This document shows positions 16,565 through 28,463 of a stretch of 64,000 bases of DNA, piece after piece. The notes beneath the pieces are model-generated. The model did no database searches and was not told where the DNA came from. It worked only from the letters and a program-made list of their open reading frames with translations. The stretch's first letter is position 1. Every line of letters starts with the position of its first letter. The translations under genes were made by a program, and so were the position numbers. Source of the DNA: Glaciimonas sp. (GTDB lineage: Bacteria; Pseudomonadota; Gammaproteobacteria; Burkholderiales; Burkholderiaceae_D); NCBI GenBank assembly GCA_012927585.1, contig JABBOY010000035.1:124001-188000 (forward strand). The letters run 5' to 3'.

Positions 16565-17305
16565 TTAGATTGTAGCGATTCGCTGGCGACGAGCTTCGTA
16601 CAGGCAAATACCTGAAGCAACCGAGACATTAAGACTCTCTACCGAGCCAAACATCGGCACACTCACCAGCACATCACATGTCTCGCGCGTCAAGCGACGC
16701 ATGCCTTCTCCTTCCGACCCCATCACAAGTGCTGCGGGGCCGGAGAAATTTCCCTGGTAAATGGTTTTTTCTGCGTCCTCAGTGGTGCCGATTAACCAAA
16801 TATCGCGATCTTTAAGATCTCGCATGGTGCGGGCTAAATTGGTCACGGTAATATAAGGTACTGTTTCTGCCGCACCGCTGGCCACTTTGGCCGCAGTAGC
16901 ATTGAGCCCAACAGCACGATCCTTGGGAGCGATAACGGCATGTGCACCGGCGCCATCCGCCACCCGCAAACAAGCGCCCAGATTGTGCGGATCTGTAATC
17001 CCGTCCAATATCAAGAGCAAAGGAGGCCCGACGATTACATCCAGTAGTTCGTCCAGATTGCGCGCCAAGGAAAGCTCGCCGGCCTTGGCCACCACACCCT
17101 GGTGCCGGCGCGTACCGACGATATTACTCAAACGCTGATCGTCAGCTTGGATAATGCGCACCTTGACAGCTTCAGCGGCGCGGATCAATTCCTGCATGCG
17201 CCTGTCGTGACGAGCAGAGTCAATGTAAATCTCTTCAACCGAGGAGGCATCATGCCGCAAACGCGCTGTTACGGCATGAAAACCGAAGATAATTTTACTC
17301 TTCAT
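16565..17305 (-). CDS. rlmB: 23S rRNA (guanosine-2'-O-)-methyltransferase RlmB
   Basis: RlmB methylates the ribose of G2251 in 23S rRNA using S-adenosylmethionine. The 246-residue protein has an N-terminal L30e-like RNA-binding domain ([13 protein letters not shown]) and a SpoU knot with the three motifs [27 protein letters not shown] and [13 protein letters not shown]. It follows rnr with a 2-bp gap, so both RNA-processing genes share a transcript. Confidence 0.94.
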   Translation of the reverse strand: MKSKIIFGFHAVTARLRHDASSVEEIYIDSARHDRRMQELIRAAEAVKVRIIQADDQRLSNIVGTRRHQGVVAKAGELSLARNLDELLDVIVGPPLLLILDGITDPHNLGACLRVADGAGAHAVIAPKDRAVGLNATAAKVASGAAETVPYITVTNLARTMRDLKDRDIWLIGTTEDAEKTIYQGNFSGPAALVMGSEGEGMRRLTRETCDVLVSVPMFGSVESLNVSVASGICLYEARRQRIATI

Positions 17306-17307
17306 TG

Positions 17308-19740
17308 TTATCGCTTCTTTTTGACTGCTTTAGTGGCTGTTTTTGGTGAGCGTGCCTTTACAGGTGCCGCCGCATACTTGACGGATTTTGACTTGGGAGT
17401 TTGTTCTGGCCCTGCAAGCATCTTGTTTCTATCTAAATTAGTCTTATTTTTCTTGCCGGAGGATGCTTTTACACCGGTATGGCGCGCATCGTCCTTAGCC
17501 GTATTTTCCGCACCAAGTTCGCTTACAAGACGCAAGTCAATCTTACGTGCGTCAATATCGACACGGCTAATCTGCACGGTTACACGATCGGTTAATTGAT
17601 ACCGCTTGCCGGTACGCTCGCCACGTAATTCGTGCCGGGCCTCATCATATTTGAAGTAATCTGTGCCTAGCTCAGTGATATGAACCAACCCCTCAATATA
17701 GAGCGCGTCTAATTGCACAAAAATACCAAAGGTCGTCACCCCGGAAATCGTGCCGGTGAATTCTTCGCCTAGCTTATCCCGCATGAAATAACATTTCAGC
17801 CAAGCTTCCACATCGCGTGACGCCTCATCTGCACGACGTTCATTTGCAGAACAATGAACGCCCAGCGCATCCCAGATCGTAAAATTGGCTTCCGGCTTCA
17901 TTTTGCCCTGTGCCTTATCCTTAACCTGTTGTCGCCGAGTGGATGTAGACAGGGTCGTGTTCAACAAACTGACATCAATTCCTTTAGGCTCATATCGTTT
18001 TCCCTGAATGACTGCCTTGATCACACGATGCGTCAACAGATCCGGGTAACGCCGTATGGGGCTAGTGAAGTGGGCATAAGCCTCATAGGCCAAACCAAAA
18101 TGCCCGATATTGTCAGGACTGTAGACAGCTTGTTGCATTGAGCGCAATAACATCGTTTGCAACAAAGCAGCATCCGGGCGTAGCTTGATCTTGTTCATCA
18201 AATCGGAGTAATCGCCGGACGAAGGGGAGTCGCCACCGTCTAAGGACAGACCCGCCTGTTTGAGAAACGTCCTGAGCTGATTTAATTTTTCCTCTGTGGG
18301 TCCAGCATGAATACGATACGTGCCAGCATGTTTGTTTCGTTGCAATAAATCGGCAGCACAAACATTTGCTGCCAGCATACATTCCTCAATGATCTTGTGA
18401 GCATCATTTCGGGTACGCGGAATAATTTTCTCAATTTTCCCAGACGGGTTACATACAATGTAGGTTTCAGTAGTCTCAAAATCAATGGCGCCACGCGCTT
18501 TGCGGGCTTGCAATAAAACATGATAAATGGCATTCAAGTTCGATAGATGCGGCACCAACGACTGACGCTTGGAAGCTGTCAAGCCATCGCCATCAGCAAG
18601 AATTTCGGCTACTTCCGTATAGGTAAATCGAGCGGCAGAATGTATGACTGCAGGATAAAATTGATATGCCTTTATTTCACCTTGCGCGCTGACCACCAGA
18701 TCGCACACCAGTGTCAATCGATCTACATTCGGATTAAGCGAGCAAAGGCCATTCGATAATTTTTCAGGCAGCATCGGAATGACGCGTCGTGGAAAATAAA
18801 CTGAAGTGCTGCGCTCCAGTGCATCCTTATCCAGCGCATCATTTGGTTTTACGTAATGGCTGACATCGGCGATAGCTACTATTAAACGAAAGCCATTGCT
18901 GCGGCCTATCCTGACAGGCTCACAATAAACGGCATCATCGAAATCCCGTGCATCTTCGCCATCAATTGTTACCAATGGTATATCGCGTAAATCTATTCGG
19001 TCCGCAAAATCTACTGCCAGCACCTCAGCCGGAAGTTTGGCTGCCAATTTGGAGGCGGCCTCAGAAAATACATGCGGCACGCCATACTTTCGCACGGCGA
19101 TCTCGATTTCCATCCCTGGATCGTCAATATCGCCCAATACTTCCATTATCTTGCCTGCTGGCTGAGAATAACGGGATGGCTGTTCGGTTAATTTCACGTT
19201 AACAATTTGGCCGGATTTTGCTTTGCCTAACGAACCGGTGAGTAAAATATCCTGCCCGATACGCTGATCTTCCGGCACCACAATCCAGACACCATTTTCA
19301 TTCAATAAACGTCCGATAATGTAGTTGTTGGATCGCTCAACTACCTCAACGATACTACCCTCAGGACGGCCGCGCCGATCGGTGCCAACAACTCTTGCCT
19401 GAACACGATCACCATTCAGTACTTTCTGCATCTCTTTTTCAGAAAGAAAAATATCTGCACTGCCATCTTCAGGAATCAAAAATCCATAGCCGTCGCGATG
19501 ACCACTCACCCTACCTAAAATAAAACTGGTTTGATTTACCAATTGATAACGACCGTTCTGGTCGGGTTTGATCTGACCATCGCGATCCATCGCTTTCAAG
19601 CGTCGAATCAAACCATCAATCTCATCTGATTTGACACTAAGCGAAAATGCTATCGATTGCGCGTCTAGGGGTACGCTGGCTGAACGTAAAATACCGAGAA
19701 TGTCTTCTCGGCTAGGAATAATGTAGGGGAATTGGTTCAA
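17308..19740 (-). CDS. rnr: ribonuclease R
   Basis: RNase R is a processive 3'-5' exoribonuclease that degrades structured RNA and takes part in RNA quality control. The 810-residue protein has an N-terminal helix-turn-helix, cold-shock domains, and the RNB catalytic core with [14 protein letters not shown], which holds the aspartates that bind magnesium. Then come an S1 domain ([15 protein letters not shown]) and a basic lysine-rich tail. The first usable codon is a TTG; no ATG or GTG lies in frame nearby. It is followed by rlmB. Confidence 0.94.
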   Translation of the reverse strand: MNQFPYIIPSREDILGILRSASVPLDAQSIAFSLSVKSDEIDGLIRRLKAMDRDGQIKPDQNGRYQLVNQTSFILGRVSGHRDGYGFLIPEDGSADIFLSEKEMQKVLNGDRVQARVVGTDRRGRPEGSIVEVVERSNNYIIGRLLNENGVWIVVPEDQRIGQDILLTGSLGKAKSGQIVNVKLTEQPSRYSQPAGKIMEVLGDIDDPGMEIEIAVRKYGVPHVFSEAASKLAAKLPAEVLAVDFADRIDLRDIPLVTIDGEDARDFDDAVYCEPVRIGRSNGFRLIVAIADVSHYVKPNDALDKDALERSTSVYFPRRVIPMLPEKLSNGLCSLNPNVDRLTLVCDLVVSAQGEIKAYQFYPAVIHSAARFTYTEVAEILADGDGLTASKRQSLVPHLSNLNAIYHVLLQARKARGAIDFETTETYIVCNPSGKIEKIIPRTRNDAHKIIEECMLAANVCAADLLQRNKHAGTYRIHAGPTEEKLNQLRTFLKQAGLSLDGGDSPSSGDYSDLMNKIKLRPDAALLQTMLLRSMQQAVYSPDNIGHFGLAYEAYAHFTSPIRRYPDLLTHRVIKAVIQGKRYEPKGIDVSLLNTTLSTSTRRQQVKDKAQGKMKPEANFTIWDALGVHCSANERRADEASRDVEAWLKCYFMRDKLGEEFTGTISGVTTFGIFVQLDALYIEGLVHITELGTDYFKYDEARHELRGERTGKRYQLTDRVTVQISRVDIDARKIDLRLVSELGAENTAKDDARHTGVKASSGKKNKTNLDRNKMLAGPEQTPKSKSVKYAAAPVKARSPKTATKAVKKKR

Positions 19741-19843
19741 AGGATCTGTAAGTAAGTTTTAGTAACAATATGCAGTAGTGTAACGGAGGCAGAGAAATTG
19801 TCCTAACCCGTGAAAGTCTGAAGAAACTAGATGGTTTGAGATG

Positions 19844-19871
19844 TTGACTTTTGATCTCATTCCTTTATAAT
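19844..19871 (+). promoter_or_regulatory. sigma-70 promoter upstream of tRNA-Leu
   Basis: TTGACT (19844-19849), a 16-bp spacer and TATAAT (19866-19871) make a strong-looking promoter. Transcription would begin near 19878, about 150 bases before the tRNA, leaving a leader to be processed. Confidence 0.65.
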
Positions 19872-20027
19872 TCCACTCTTTCGCAGGCAGTCAATATTAA
19901 AATAATCTGTAGCGTACATATACTAGCAGATGAAACTAAATATGGATTAGGTCTTTATTTATATAGGGCGAGAAGCAGAAACACCGTATTTTTATCTTGC
20001 GTTAAACAAGGTAGTAACAGTTGCAGT

Positions 20028-20112
20028 GCCCACGTGGCGGAATTGGTAGACGCGCATGGTTCAGGTCCATGTGCCTTAGGGTGTGGGGGTTCGAGTCCCT
20101 CCGTGGGCACCA
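20028..20112 (+). tRNA. tRNA-Leu (anticodon CAG)
   Basis: The 85-nt sequence folds with acceptor stem GCCCACG/CGTGGGC, a D arm with TTGGTAGACGC, anticodon stem CATGG/CCATG around loop TTCAGGT (anticodon CAG), the long variable arm typical of leucine tRNAs, and the T arm GGTTCGAGTCC. CCA is encoded. A terminator follows within 10 bp. Confidence 0.95.
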
Positions 20113-20119
20113 AAAAATT

Positions 20120-20148
20120 AAAAACCATTGAGAAATCAGTGGTTTTTT
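20120..20148 (+). terminator. terminator after tRNA-Leu
   Basis: AAAAACCATTGA and TCAGTGGTTTTT pair over 12 bp (one G-T) around a GAAA tetraloop and end in a T run. The A-rich left flank could let it work on both strands, and the next gene converges on it. Confidence 0.85.
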
Positions 20149-20209
20149 CGTCTGAAATAATGAAGCCTTTACAGATTTTTTATTTTTGAAATCTCAATAG
20201 TAGATACTA

Positions 20210-20746
20210 TCACTTGCCCTCGCCTTTCTTAAGCCAGGCCGATAGTTGATAAGGTTGCAAACCATCATAGTCCTCAAACGGTTGATGTATCCAGGGATTT
20301 GTTTCTAGATAATCGAGATAAAAACTTGGTCGTATTGATGAGCATGCCTTACACCAAATTACCGCTGACTTAACTTCGGTAACCGAAGATAAATTTTGCT
20401 GTAGGTGGTACTGAACGCGTTCAAGAGTAACGCCCGAATCCACAAGATCATCAACAACCAAAACCCTGCCTGTGAGATCACCTTTTGCCATGGTAATGTA
20501 TTTTGCAATATCCAACTCCCCCCGCAGAGTTCCAGATTCATCGCGATATGAACTCGTTGAAAGAATAGCCAAAGGAACATTAAAAATGCGGGACAAGATA
20601 TCTCCAGGCCGCAATCCTCCTCGCGCCAAGCAAAGTATTTGATCAAACTCCCAGCCTGATTCGTGTACGATCTGCGCCAGTTTTACAATGGAACGATAAT
20701 AATCCTCCCACGACACCCAAAGATCTGTGTCAGTATTAAGCACCAT
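20210..20746 (-). CDS. phosphoribosyltransferase
   Basis: The 178-residue protein has the type I phosphoribosyltransferase fold, with the PRPP loop VLVVDDLVDSGVTL and an early QILCLARGGLRPGDIL segment. Genes of this kind commonly lie beside purA in betaproteobacteria and are annotated as purine (hypoxanthine/xanthine-type) phosphoribosyltransferases; the exact base is uncertain. AAAGG lies 9 bp before the ATG at 20746, which favours it over the ATG at 20755. It follows purA by about 13 bp and probably shares its transcript, linking purine salvage with AMP synthesis. Confidence 0.85.
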   Translation of the reverse strand: MVLNTDTDLWVSWEDYYRSIVKLAQIVHESGWEFDQILCLARGGLRPGDILSRIFNVPLAILSTSSYRDESGTLRGELDIAKYITMAKGDLTGRVLVVDDLVDSGVTLERVQYHLQQNLSSVTEVKSAVIWCKACSSIRPSFYLDYLETNPWIHQPFEDYDGLQPYQLSAWLKKGEGK

Positions 20747-20759
20747 ACTACGCATCCTT

Positions 20760-22079
<1,320 letters not shown>

Positions 22080-23231
22080 TTAACCTAATTTTTTGAGAAT
22101 CCAGTTTCCGCTTTCGAAAACAACAGCCTGATCGCAATCGAATTCGTCTTGATCACTTTCATGTCCAGGTAAAGCCTGAATGACTATTTCCCCGGCCTTT
22201 CGTAATTCATTAATTTTAGCCTGCAATAAATAATCACCACTCCAAGGAGCGAGAATCGCCTGTTTTCTCTTAGCCATCGGTAACAATCGCGCCAATTCGC
22301 GCAAATCCATTGAAAATCCCGTAGCCGGCCGCGCTCTCCCGAATGCTTCACCAACATGATCATACCGGCCACCACGTGCTACTGCGTTCGGTAAACCTGG
22401 AACGTAAGCTGCAAACATTATTCCACTATGATAGTGATACCCGCGTAAATCCGCTAAATCAATTGTGATATTGGCAGCACCTACCAGCGCGATTAAAGAA
22501 TCAAGTTCATCCAGTGCTTGCGATATGTTGGGCAAACAAGGTAGAACGCCTCGTGCATGATCAATTACAGAAATATCGCCATATAGAGTTGGCAAGGCCA
22601 ATAAGGCATTGCGTGTCACCACAGAAAATTCTGTTGAGATTGACATTAATCCAGGTATATCCTTGGCCGCCAGCAGGGTGAAGAGTTCTGCCTCATATTG
22701 GATTGCACGTTCATCATTTTTTAAAAGTGCCCGCAATACATTAACGTGACATAAATCTAGGCGTACTTGTGTGATTCCTGCCAGTTCCAGAGATGCCAAA
22801 ACTAATTTTTGAATTTCAACATCGGCTTCAAGTCCGGCATGCCCATATAATTCAGCACCAATTTGCAAAGGTTCGCGCGTTGCATGCAGGCCAGAAGGGC
22901 GGGTATGTAAGACACTTCCTGCATAACACAGTCGAGTGACAGAGGCACGATTCAGTAAATGCGCATCTATACGTGCAACTTGTGTAGTAATATCAGCCCG
23001 CACACCCATTGTTCGACCTGATAGCTGATCAACCAACTTGAAGGTGCGCAAATTCATCGATTGACCAGCTCCACTCAACAGAGATTCGATATATTCCAAT
23101 AAAGGCGGTATGACGAGCTCATAGCCATATAGGCGAAAATTATCAAGCAGTGAACGCCTTAATTCTTCAATTTTGCGTGCTTCTGATGGTAAAACATCAG
23201 CAATATATTCTGGAAGAAGCCAATTAGGCAT
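22080..23231 (-). CDS. hisZ: ATP phosphoribosyltransferase regulatory subunit
   Basis: HisZ is a histidyl-tRNA-synthetase paralogue that forms a complex with short-form HisG in histidine synthesis; it does not charge tRNA. The 383-residue protein has class II synthetase-like motifs ([44 protein letters not shown]) but lacks the full anticodon-binding domain. hisG is not in the window. The gene sits between hflC and purA, 121 bp from hflC, with an intrinsic terminator in that gap. Confidence 0.92.
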   Translation of the reverse strand: MPNWLLPEYIADVLPSEARKIEELRRSLLDNFRLYGYELVIPPLLEYIESLLSGAGQSMNLRTFKLVDQLSGRTMGVRADITTQVARIDAHLLNRASVTRLCYAGSVLHTRPSGLHATREPLQIGAELYGHAGLEADVEIQKLVLASLELAGITQVRLDLCHVNVLRALLKNDERAIQYEAELFTLLAAKDIPGLMSISTEFSVVTRNALLALPTLYGDISVIDHARGVLPCLPNISQALDELDSLIALVGAANITIDLADLRGYHYHSGIMFAAYVPGLPNAVARGGRYDHVGEAFGRARPATGFSMDLRELARLLPMAKRKQAILAPWSGDYLLQAKINELRKAGEIVIQALPGHESDQDEFDCDQAVVFESGNWILKKLG

Positions 23232-23248
23232 AAAAGAAAGACACTTAT

Positions 23249-23285
23249 AAAAAGAAAATGTGCGAGATTATTTATGTCTCGCACA
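23249..23285 (-). terminator. terminator between hflC and hisZ
   Basis: On the minus strand TGTGCGAGA and TCTCGCACA form a perfect 9-bp stem followed by TTTTCTTTTT. It lies after hflC and just before hisZ, so hisZ-purA needs its own promoter or read-through. Confidence 0.8.
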
Positions 23286-23352
23286 GAAATAACAATCAGC
23301 TAACAATAACATGATGCAACTCGATTGAGCTAACAGGATCATTGCTTTGGGT

Positions 23353-24243
23353 TTACTTTTGCCCCACGGAATTTATACTAACTGGGTTCTTGAAGTATTT
23401 AAAAAACTCAGAACTTGGATCCACAACCATCACATCATTACGATTTTTGAAACTGGCACGGTATGCCTCCAGACTCCTGTAGAATTTATAGAATTCGGGA
23501 CTTTTACCAAATGCCTGAGCATAGATTTGTGACGCTTTTGCGTCGCCTGCACCCTTGATTTTTTCTGCATCACGATAAGCTTCAGCCAAAAGAACTGTAC
23601 GTTGCCTATCTGCATCAGCACGAATTTTTTCCGATTCAGCGGCACCCGTTGATCGCAGCTGATTAGCTACCCGCGCGCGCTCAGATTTCATTCGATCATA
23701 AACTGAATTACTAATCTGCTCTACATAATCAACTCTTTTTAATCGCACATCAACAACTTCAACACCAATTTCTTTTGCTTCATTACCTACTTTTTTATGG
23801 ATAGCATCCATAACTTTGCCGCGCTCTCCAGATATGACTTCTCGTACAGTGCGCTTTGTGATTTCTTCATTTAGTGCCGCCTTAACAATCTGTGACATCC
23901 GGTCTTGCAAGCTACGCTCATCACCTCCAAAACTAATAAAATATAACCTTGGATCTATAATTCGCCACTTTACGAATGCATCTACAAGGATATTCTTTTT
24001 TTCTGCTGTTATGAAACGATCCGCGTCAGGAGTATCAAGCGTTAAAATTCTATTATCCATAAATAGAACATTTTGAAACGGCGGTGGCAACTTGAAATAT
24101 AGTCCAGGGTTTTTAATAACCTGCTTAACCTCTCCAAGAGCAAACACTATGGCGAATTGTCTCTGATCGACGACAAACAGCGTCGATGATAAAATCCAGA
24201 GAGAAATTAATCCAACAAAGACATAAGATATTATGCGATTCAT
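23353..24243 (-). CDS. hflC: HflC, membrane regulator of FtsH protease
   Basis: HflC and HflK form a large periplasm-facing complex in the inner membrane that surrounds and modulates the FtsH protease. The 296-residue protein has an N-terminal membrane anchor (residues 5-25), an SPFH/band-7 domain (VDQRQFAIVFALGEV, LPPPFQNVLFMDNRILTLD) and a helical C-terminus rich in Glu/Arg/Ala. Its ATG overlaps the hflK stop by one base. The conventional order hfq-hflX-hflK-hflC is preserved. Confidence 0.95.
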   Translation of the reverse strand: MNRIISYVFVGLISLWILSSTLFVVDQRQFAIVFALGEVKQVIKNPGLYFKLPPPFQNVLFMDNRILTLDTPDADRFITAEKKNILVDAFVKWRIIDPRLYFISFGGDERSLQDRMSQIVKAALNEEITKRTVREVISGERGKVMDAIHKKVGNEAKEIGVEVVDVRLKRVDYVEQISNSVYDRMKSERARVANQLRSTGAAESEKIRADADRQRTVLLAEAYRDAEKIKGAGDAKASQIYAQAFGKSPEFYKFYRSLEAYRASFKNRNDVMVVDPSSEFFKYFKNPVSINSVGQK

Positions 24244-25529
24244 TATCGAGTCTCCTGAATACGTGATTCACGACTGCGAGAATCTTTCTGTTGGACGTTT
24301 CCACTGGATTGTAGAGAATCCACAATGGGACTAGCCGCTGTATTGGGAGTGCTAGTTGGATGAGAGGTAGAGGGCCCACTCACATTTGTTTGCCCAATTA
24401 ATTTGTCTAACGGCAAATAAAGTAGGGAATTGCCATTTTTTACGTCTACCATTAACTTAGTCGTGCCAGTAAAAATCTGTTGCATGGTATCTAAATAAAT
24501 GCGGTCTCGTGTAACGACTGGCGCTTTTTGATATTCTGCATAAACTTGATTAAAACGGGATGCATCACCCAAGGCATTTGCCTCTACCCTGGATCGATAT
24601 GCTTCAGCTTCTTCCATCAAACGTGAAACAGCACCACGGGCCTTTGGAATAACATCATTTGCATAGGCCTGCCCTTCATTTTTTTGCCTTACGAGATCTT
24701 GACCTGCTCTAACAGCGTCATCAAACGAAGCCTGCACCTGTTCCGGCGGTTGCACACCTTGCATTGTTACATTTATAATTTGCGCCCCTGACTTATACCG
24801 GTCAACAATATTTTGCATTAGCTGTGCAACGTCAAATGCAACTTTTTCTCGCCCCTCATAAAGCACAAAATCCATCTTATTTTTACCGACAATCTCTCGA
24901 ATAGAAGTTTCTGCAACCTGTCTGATTAACTCCTCCTTATCGCGATTATTAAAAATCCAATCGGATGCGTTTTTAAGTCTATATTGCACCGCAAACTGGA
25001 TATCAATAATATTTTCATCCTCAGTTAACATCAGCGCTTCTTTTGGTTGTTTATTTCTGACACTGGATCTATATCCCACTTCAATTGTGCGCACTTGGGA
25101 CACATTTACAATTTCATGACTTTGAATCGGAGTCGGCCAGCGCCAATTGAAGCCAGCAGGAGTCATGCTATTGAATTTTCCAAAAGTCATCACAACGCCT
25201 GTTTGACCCTCTTGCACAATAAAAAAACCGCTCACCAACCACAAAAAAAACGCAATACCGCCAATTATCCCTATCCCAATACCGGCACCCTTCGCATCAG
25301 GCTTGAAACCGTCCCCATTAGAGCTGCCTACACCATTTTTGCGGCCTAAAAAGCGGTTTAATCGTTTATTAAAATCGCGCCACAATTGGTCTAAATCCGG
25401 TGGTCCATTATTAGGATTTTTATCATTCTGCATATGATTTTTGTTTTCATCGCTACGAGAATTCCGACCCCATTTTGGATCATTGAGTGAGAACTTTAAA
25501 CCAATTTTTTTCAGGAAAGATACAGACAT
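24243..25529 (-). CDS. hflK: HflK, membrane regulator of FtsH protease
   Basis: The 428-residue partner of HflC has a cytoplasmic Asn/Gly-rich N-terminus (NPNNGPPDLDQLWRDFNKRL), one membrane span (GIGIIGGIAFFLWLVSGFF), a band-7 domain (VQEGQTGVVMTFGKF) and a Ser/Thr-rich C-terminal tail. I use the ATG at 25529 rather than a longer open frame that would overlap hflX. It is coupled to hflC by a 1-bp overlap. Confidence 0.95.
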   Translation of the reverse strand: MSVSFLKKIGLKFSLNDPKWGRNSRSDENKNHMQNDKNPNNGPPDLDQLWRDFNKRLNRFLGRKNGVGSSNGDGFKPDAKGAGIGIGIIGGIAFFLWLVSGFFIVQEGQTGVVMTFGKFNSMTPAGFNWRWPTPIQSHEIVNVSQVRTIEVGYRSSVRNKQPKEALMLTEDENIIDIQFAVQYRLKNASDWIFNNRDKEELIRQVAETSIREIVGKNKMDFVLYEGREKVAFDVAQLMQNIVDRYKSGAQIINVTMQGVQPPEQVQASFDDAVRAGQDLVRQKNEGQAYANDVIPKARGAVSRLMEEAEAYRSRVEANALGDASRFNQVYAEYQKAPVVTRDRIYLDTMQQIFTGTTKLMVDVKNGNSLLYLPLDKLIGQTNVSGPSTSHPTSTPNTAASPIVDSLQSSGNVQQKDSRSRESRIQETR

Positions 25530-25576
25530 TATTTCCAAATCCAGCGTTATAAATGAGAAAAGATGCTTATCCGATT

Positions 25577-26707
25577 TTATTCGGCATGAATATCGTTTGA
25601 TTGATTTATCTGCGAATATTCTTGCATAACAGTCATACAAGACTTTGAAAAATCGCTAAGAGCATGCCGCAATAAATCAAGACCAACACCCGCCCTAGCA
25701 CTAACAAAAACTCTTTGAATTTTACCATATTCATTCAATTCTACAGACTGCTGCAAGCCCATAATATCAATCTTGTTCCAGACCAATATCTGCGGAATAT
25801 GATCTGCACCGATTTCCTTAAGCACCATATTGACTTGCTCAATTTGATCCATTCTTACTGGACTCGCTGCATCCACGACATGCAATAATAAATCTGCATT
25901 TACTGTCTCTTCCAAAGTTGCCTTAAAAGCCGCAACCAATTGGTGAGGTAGTTCACGAATAAAGCCAACGGTATCAGAAAGTACCGCATTGCTGGCATCG
26001 CCAAGATAAACTCGACGTGAAGTCGTGTCTAATGTTGCAAAAAGTTTATCCGCTACATAAGTGTCAGCATTGGTTAGCGCGTTGAATAAAGTAGACTTTC
26101 CCGCATTGGTATACCCTACTAACGATATCGAAAAAGTATTTCCTTTGCCTCTGGCGCGGCGCTGCGTTTCACGCTGGCGTTGTAATTTTTCGAGCCGCAC
26201 ACCAAGAAATTTAACTCTCTCTCCTATCAAACGACGATCTGTTTCCAGTTGTGTTTCGCCAGGCCCTCGCAATCCTATACCGCCTTTTTGCCGTTCCAGA
26301 TGCGTCCAACCACGAATTAGACGCGTAGACAAATGCTGCAATTGTGCAAGTTCGACCTGCACTTTCCCTTCGTGGCTTTTGGCACGTTGTGCAAAAATGT
26401 CGAGAATCAGGGTGGTTCTATCAACCACGCGAGTTTTCAATAATTTTTCAAGATTGCGCTGCTGAGCCGGCGTCAGGATGTGATTGAAAATCACGATATC
26501 AATCTCATTTTCAGCCACAGCAAATGCAACTTCCTCTGCTTTACCAGAGCCTATGAATAAGGATGCATCCGGCCGTGAACGCTTTCCCGTAATGACAACC
26601 ACAGGGTCAGCTCCCGCAGAAGATGACAGCAAAGATAGCTCTTCTAAACTTTCAGTAAAAGTAAAACCTCTTTTACCAAAATCGATCCCAACTAACACTG
26701 CACGCAT
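25577..26707 (-). CDS. hflX: GTPase HflX
   Basis: HflX is a ribosome-binding GTPase that splits stalled 70S ribosomes under stress. The 376-residue protein shows the N-terminal HflX domain (SLFIGSGKAEEV, FNHILTPAQQRNLEK), a coiled linker (GIGLRGPGETQLETDRR) and a G domain with GYTNAGKST, DTVGFIRELPH and NKID. It lies between hfq and hflK as in many proteobacteria. Confidence 0.95.
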   Translation of the reverse strand: MRAVLVGIDFGKRGFTFTESLEELSLLSSSAGADPVVVITGKRSRPDASLFIGSGKAEEVAFAVAENEIDIVIFNHILTPAQQRNLEKLLKTRVVDRTTLILDIFAQRAKSHEGKVQVELAQLQHLSTRLIRGWTHLERQKGGIGLRGPGETQLETDRRLIGERVKFLGVRLEKLQRQRETQRRARGKGNTFSISLVGYTNAGKSTLFNALTNADTYVADKLFATLDTTSRRVYLGDASNAVLSDTVGFIRELPHQLVAAFKATLEETVNADLLLHVVDAASPVRMDQIEQVNMVLKEIGADHIPQILVWNKIDIMGLQQSVELNEYGKIQRVFVSARAGVGLDLLRHALSDFSKSCMTVMQEYSQINQSNDIHAE

Positions 26708-26757
26708 TGAAGTAATCTCGCGTTAAGTTGTGGAGAGAAAAAGAATCATTGCTAGAA

Positions 26758-26994
26758 TCATTGCTCTTCTTGTTCAATATTTAAGTTAACTGCGCGTGCC
26801 GGTACGACAGTAGAGATTGCATGTTTGTATACCATTTGTGTAACAGTATTACGCAGCAAAACAACATATTGATCAAAAGACTCAATGTGCCCCTGTAATT
26901 TAATGCCATTGACGAGATATATTGAAACAGGTACATGTTCTTTCCGCAAGGCGTTGAGGAAGGGGTCTTGTAACAATTGCCCTTTGTTGCTCAT
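26758..26994 (-). CDS. hfq: RNA chaperone Hfq
   Basis: Hfq forms a hexameric ring that pairs small RNAs with mRNAs. The 78-residue protein carries Sm1 ([35 protein letters not shown]) and Sm2 ([12 protein letters not shown], equivalent of the YKHAISTI motif). The usual long acidic C-terminal tail is reduced to a few residues (NLNIEQEEQ), as is common in betaproteobacteria. Confidence 0.97.
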   Translation of the reverse strand: MSNKGQLLQDPFLNALRKEHVPVSIYLVNGIKLQGHIESFDQYVVLLRNTVTQMVYKHAISTVVPARAVNLNIEQEEQ

Positions 26995-27118
26995 GGCAGC
27001 TCCATTCTGTTGTTGTAGTTAAGAGTTGGTGACGACTTGAAAATTATCAAGCGATACTGGTTAAATGTTGTCAATTTGAACGCATTAATACGTTGGTTTT
27101 TTCAGAAATATCGCAATT

Positions 27119-28456
27119 TTAATTTCTTGAAAATGGATTCTTACTCGACCGGAATTCAATACGTAAAGGGGTACCTGTAAGTGAAAAAGTTTCTCTGAAA
27201 TGTTTTTCCAGATAACGTTTATAGTTATCTTCGACAAAATTGAGCGCATTTCCATGAATGATAACAATAGGTGGATTCTGACCACCTTGGTGAGCGTATC
27301 TTAATTTCGGCCGAATTGAGCCTTTACGACGAGGTTGCTGATGCTCTACCGCTTCTATTAATGCCCGTGTCAATTTAGGAGTAGTCAAATCGGCCATAGC
27401 TGCAACATAAGCCGCGTCAATTGACTTCATCAAGGGACTAATGCCAGTCGATTTCAAAGCAGAAATAAAATGAAATTTAGCAAAAGACAAAAAACTCAAT
27501 TTACGCTCTAAATCCATCTTGATTTCCTCACGTTTATCAGATGTCAGGCCGTCCCATTTATTAACACCAACGACTAAAGCTCGACCTGTTTCCAGTACAA
27601 AGCCAGCTATATGTGCATCTTGTTCAGATATATCCTGTTGTGCATCGAGCAACAACAATACAACATTAGCCTCTGAAATTGACTGTAATGTTTTAACAAC
27701 AGAAAATTTTTCAATCGCCTCGAAAACTTTTCCACGTCGCCGTATTCCAGCAGTATCAATCAACGTGTAATGCTTGCCTTCTCGTTCGAACGGAATTTCG
27801 ATGGAATCCCGCGTAGTTCCAGGCATATCAAAAGCTATAACACGATCTTCACCCAACACGGTATTTACTAAAGTGGACTTACCCACGTTTGGACGGCCTA
27901 CAATTGCAATTTTAACCCCACTCTGAGAGGTATCCTGCTCATGTTTGTCGTTAGGACGCTGCGCAAATGCCAGATTCAAGGATTCATCTACCAAGTCCAT
28001 CACACCATCACCGTGTGCTGCTGAAATAACATAAGGATCGCCCAATCCAAGTTCATAGAACTCAGCGGCAACAGAGGTGTACTTCATGCCCTCAGATTTA
28101 TTGACAACCAACATGACTGATCTACCGGATTTTCGTAAAAAATCCGTTATGGTCTTGTCATGCGGAGTAAGCCCTTGACGCCCATCAACAATAAAAATAA
28201 TGATATCGGCTTCCGCTACGGCCTGTTTAGTTTGCTTGGCCATCTGGTGCATAATGCCCTCCTTGGCCACAGGCTCAAATCCTCCTGTATCAATCACCAA
28301 AAAGGGCCGTTCTCCCAAACGCCCCTCACCATAATGGCGGTCCCGAGTGAGTCCAGGCAAATCAGCTACCAGTGCATCTCGCGATCGAGTAAGACGGTTG
28401 AACAGCGTGGATTTACCGACGTTAGGTCGGCCTACTAATGCAATTACCGGCTTCAT
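27119..28456 (-). CDS. der: ribosome biogenesis GTPase Der
   Basis: Der has two tandem G domains and acts in 50S subunit assembly. From the ATG at 28456 ([17 protein letters not shown]) the 445-residue protein shows the first P-loop at about residue 10 and the second ([11 protein letters not shown]) near 185. Each has DxxG (DTGG, DTAG) and NKxD-like motifs; a C-terminal KH-like domain and a basic tail follow. It lies 7 bp after bamB and is part of the hisS-yfgM-bamB-der block. Confidence 0.96.
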   Translation of the reverse strand: MKPVIALVGRPNVGKSTLFNRLTRSRDALVADLPGLTRDRHYGEGRLGERPFLVIDTGGFEPVAKEGIMHQMAKQTKQAVAEADIIIFIVDGRQGLTPHDKTITDFLRKSGRSVMLVVNKSEGMKYTSVAAEFYELGLGDPYVISAAHGDGVMDLVDESLNLAFAQRPNDKHEQDTSQSGVKIAIVGRPNVGKSTLVNTVLGEDRVIAFDMPGTTRDSIEIPFEREGKHYTLIDTAGIRRRGKVFEAIEKFSVVKTLQSISEANVVLLLLDAQQDISEQDAHIAGFVLETGRALVVGVNKWDGLTSDKREEIKMDLERKLSFLSFAKFHFISALKSTGISPLMKSIDAAYVAAMADLTTPKLTRALIEAVEHQQPRRKGSIRPKLRYAHQGGQNPPIVIIHGNALNFVEDNYKRYLEKHFRETFSLTGTPLRIEFRSSKNPFSRN

Positions 28457-28463
28457 CAAATTG

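Noticed and set aside
22080-23231. second histidyl-tRNA synthetase
   Set aside because: The gene lacks parts needed for charging and fits HisZ; the true hisS lies at 30325-31671.
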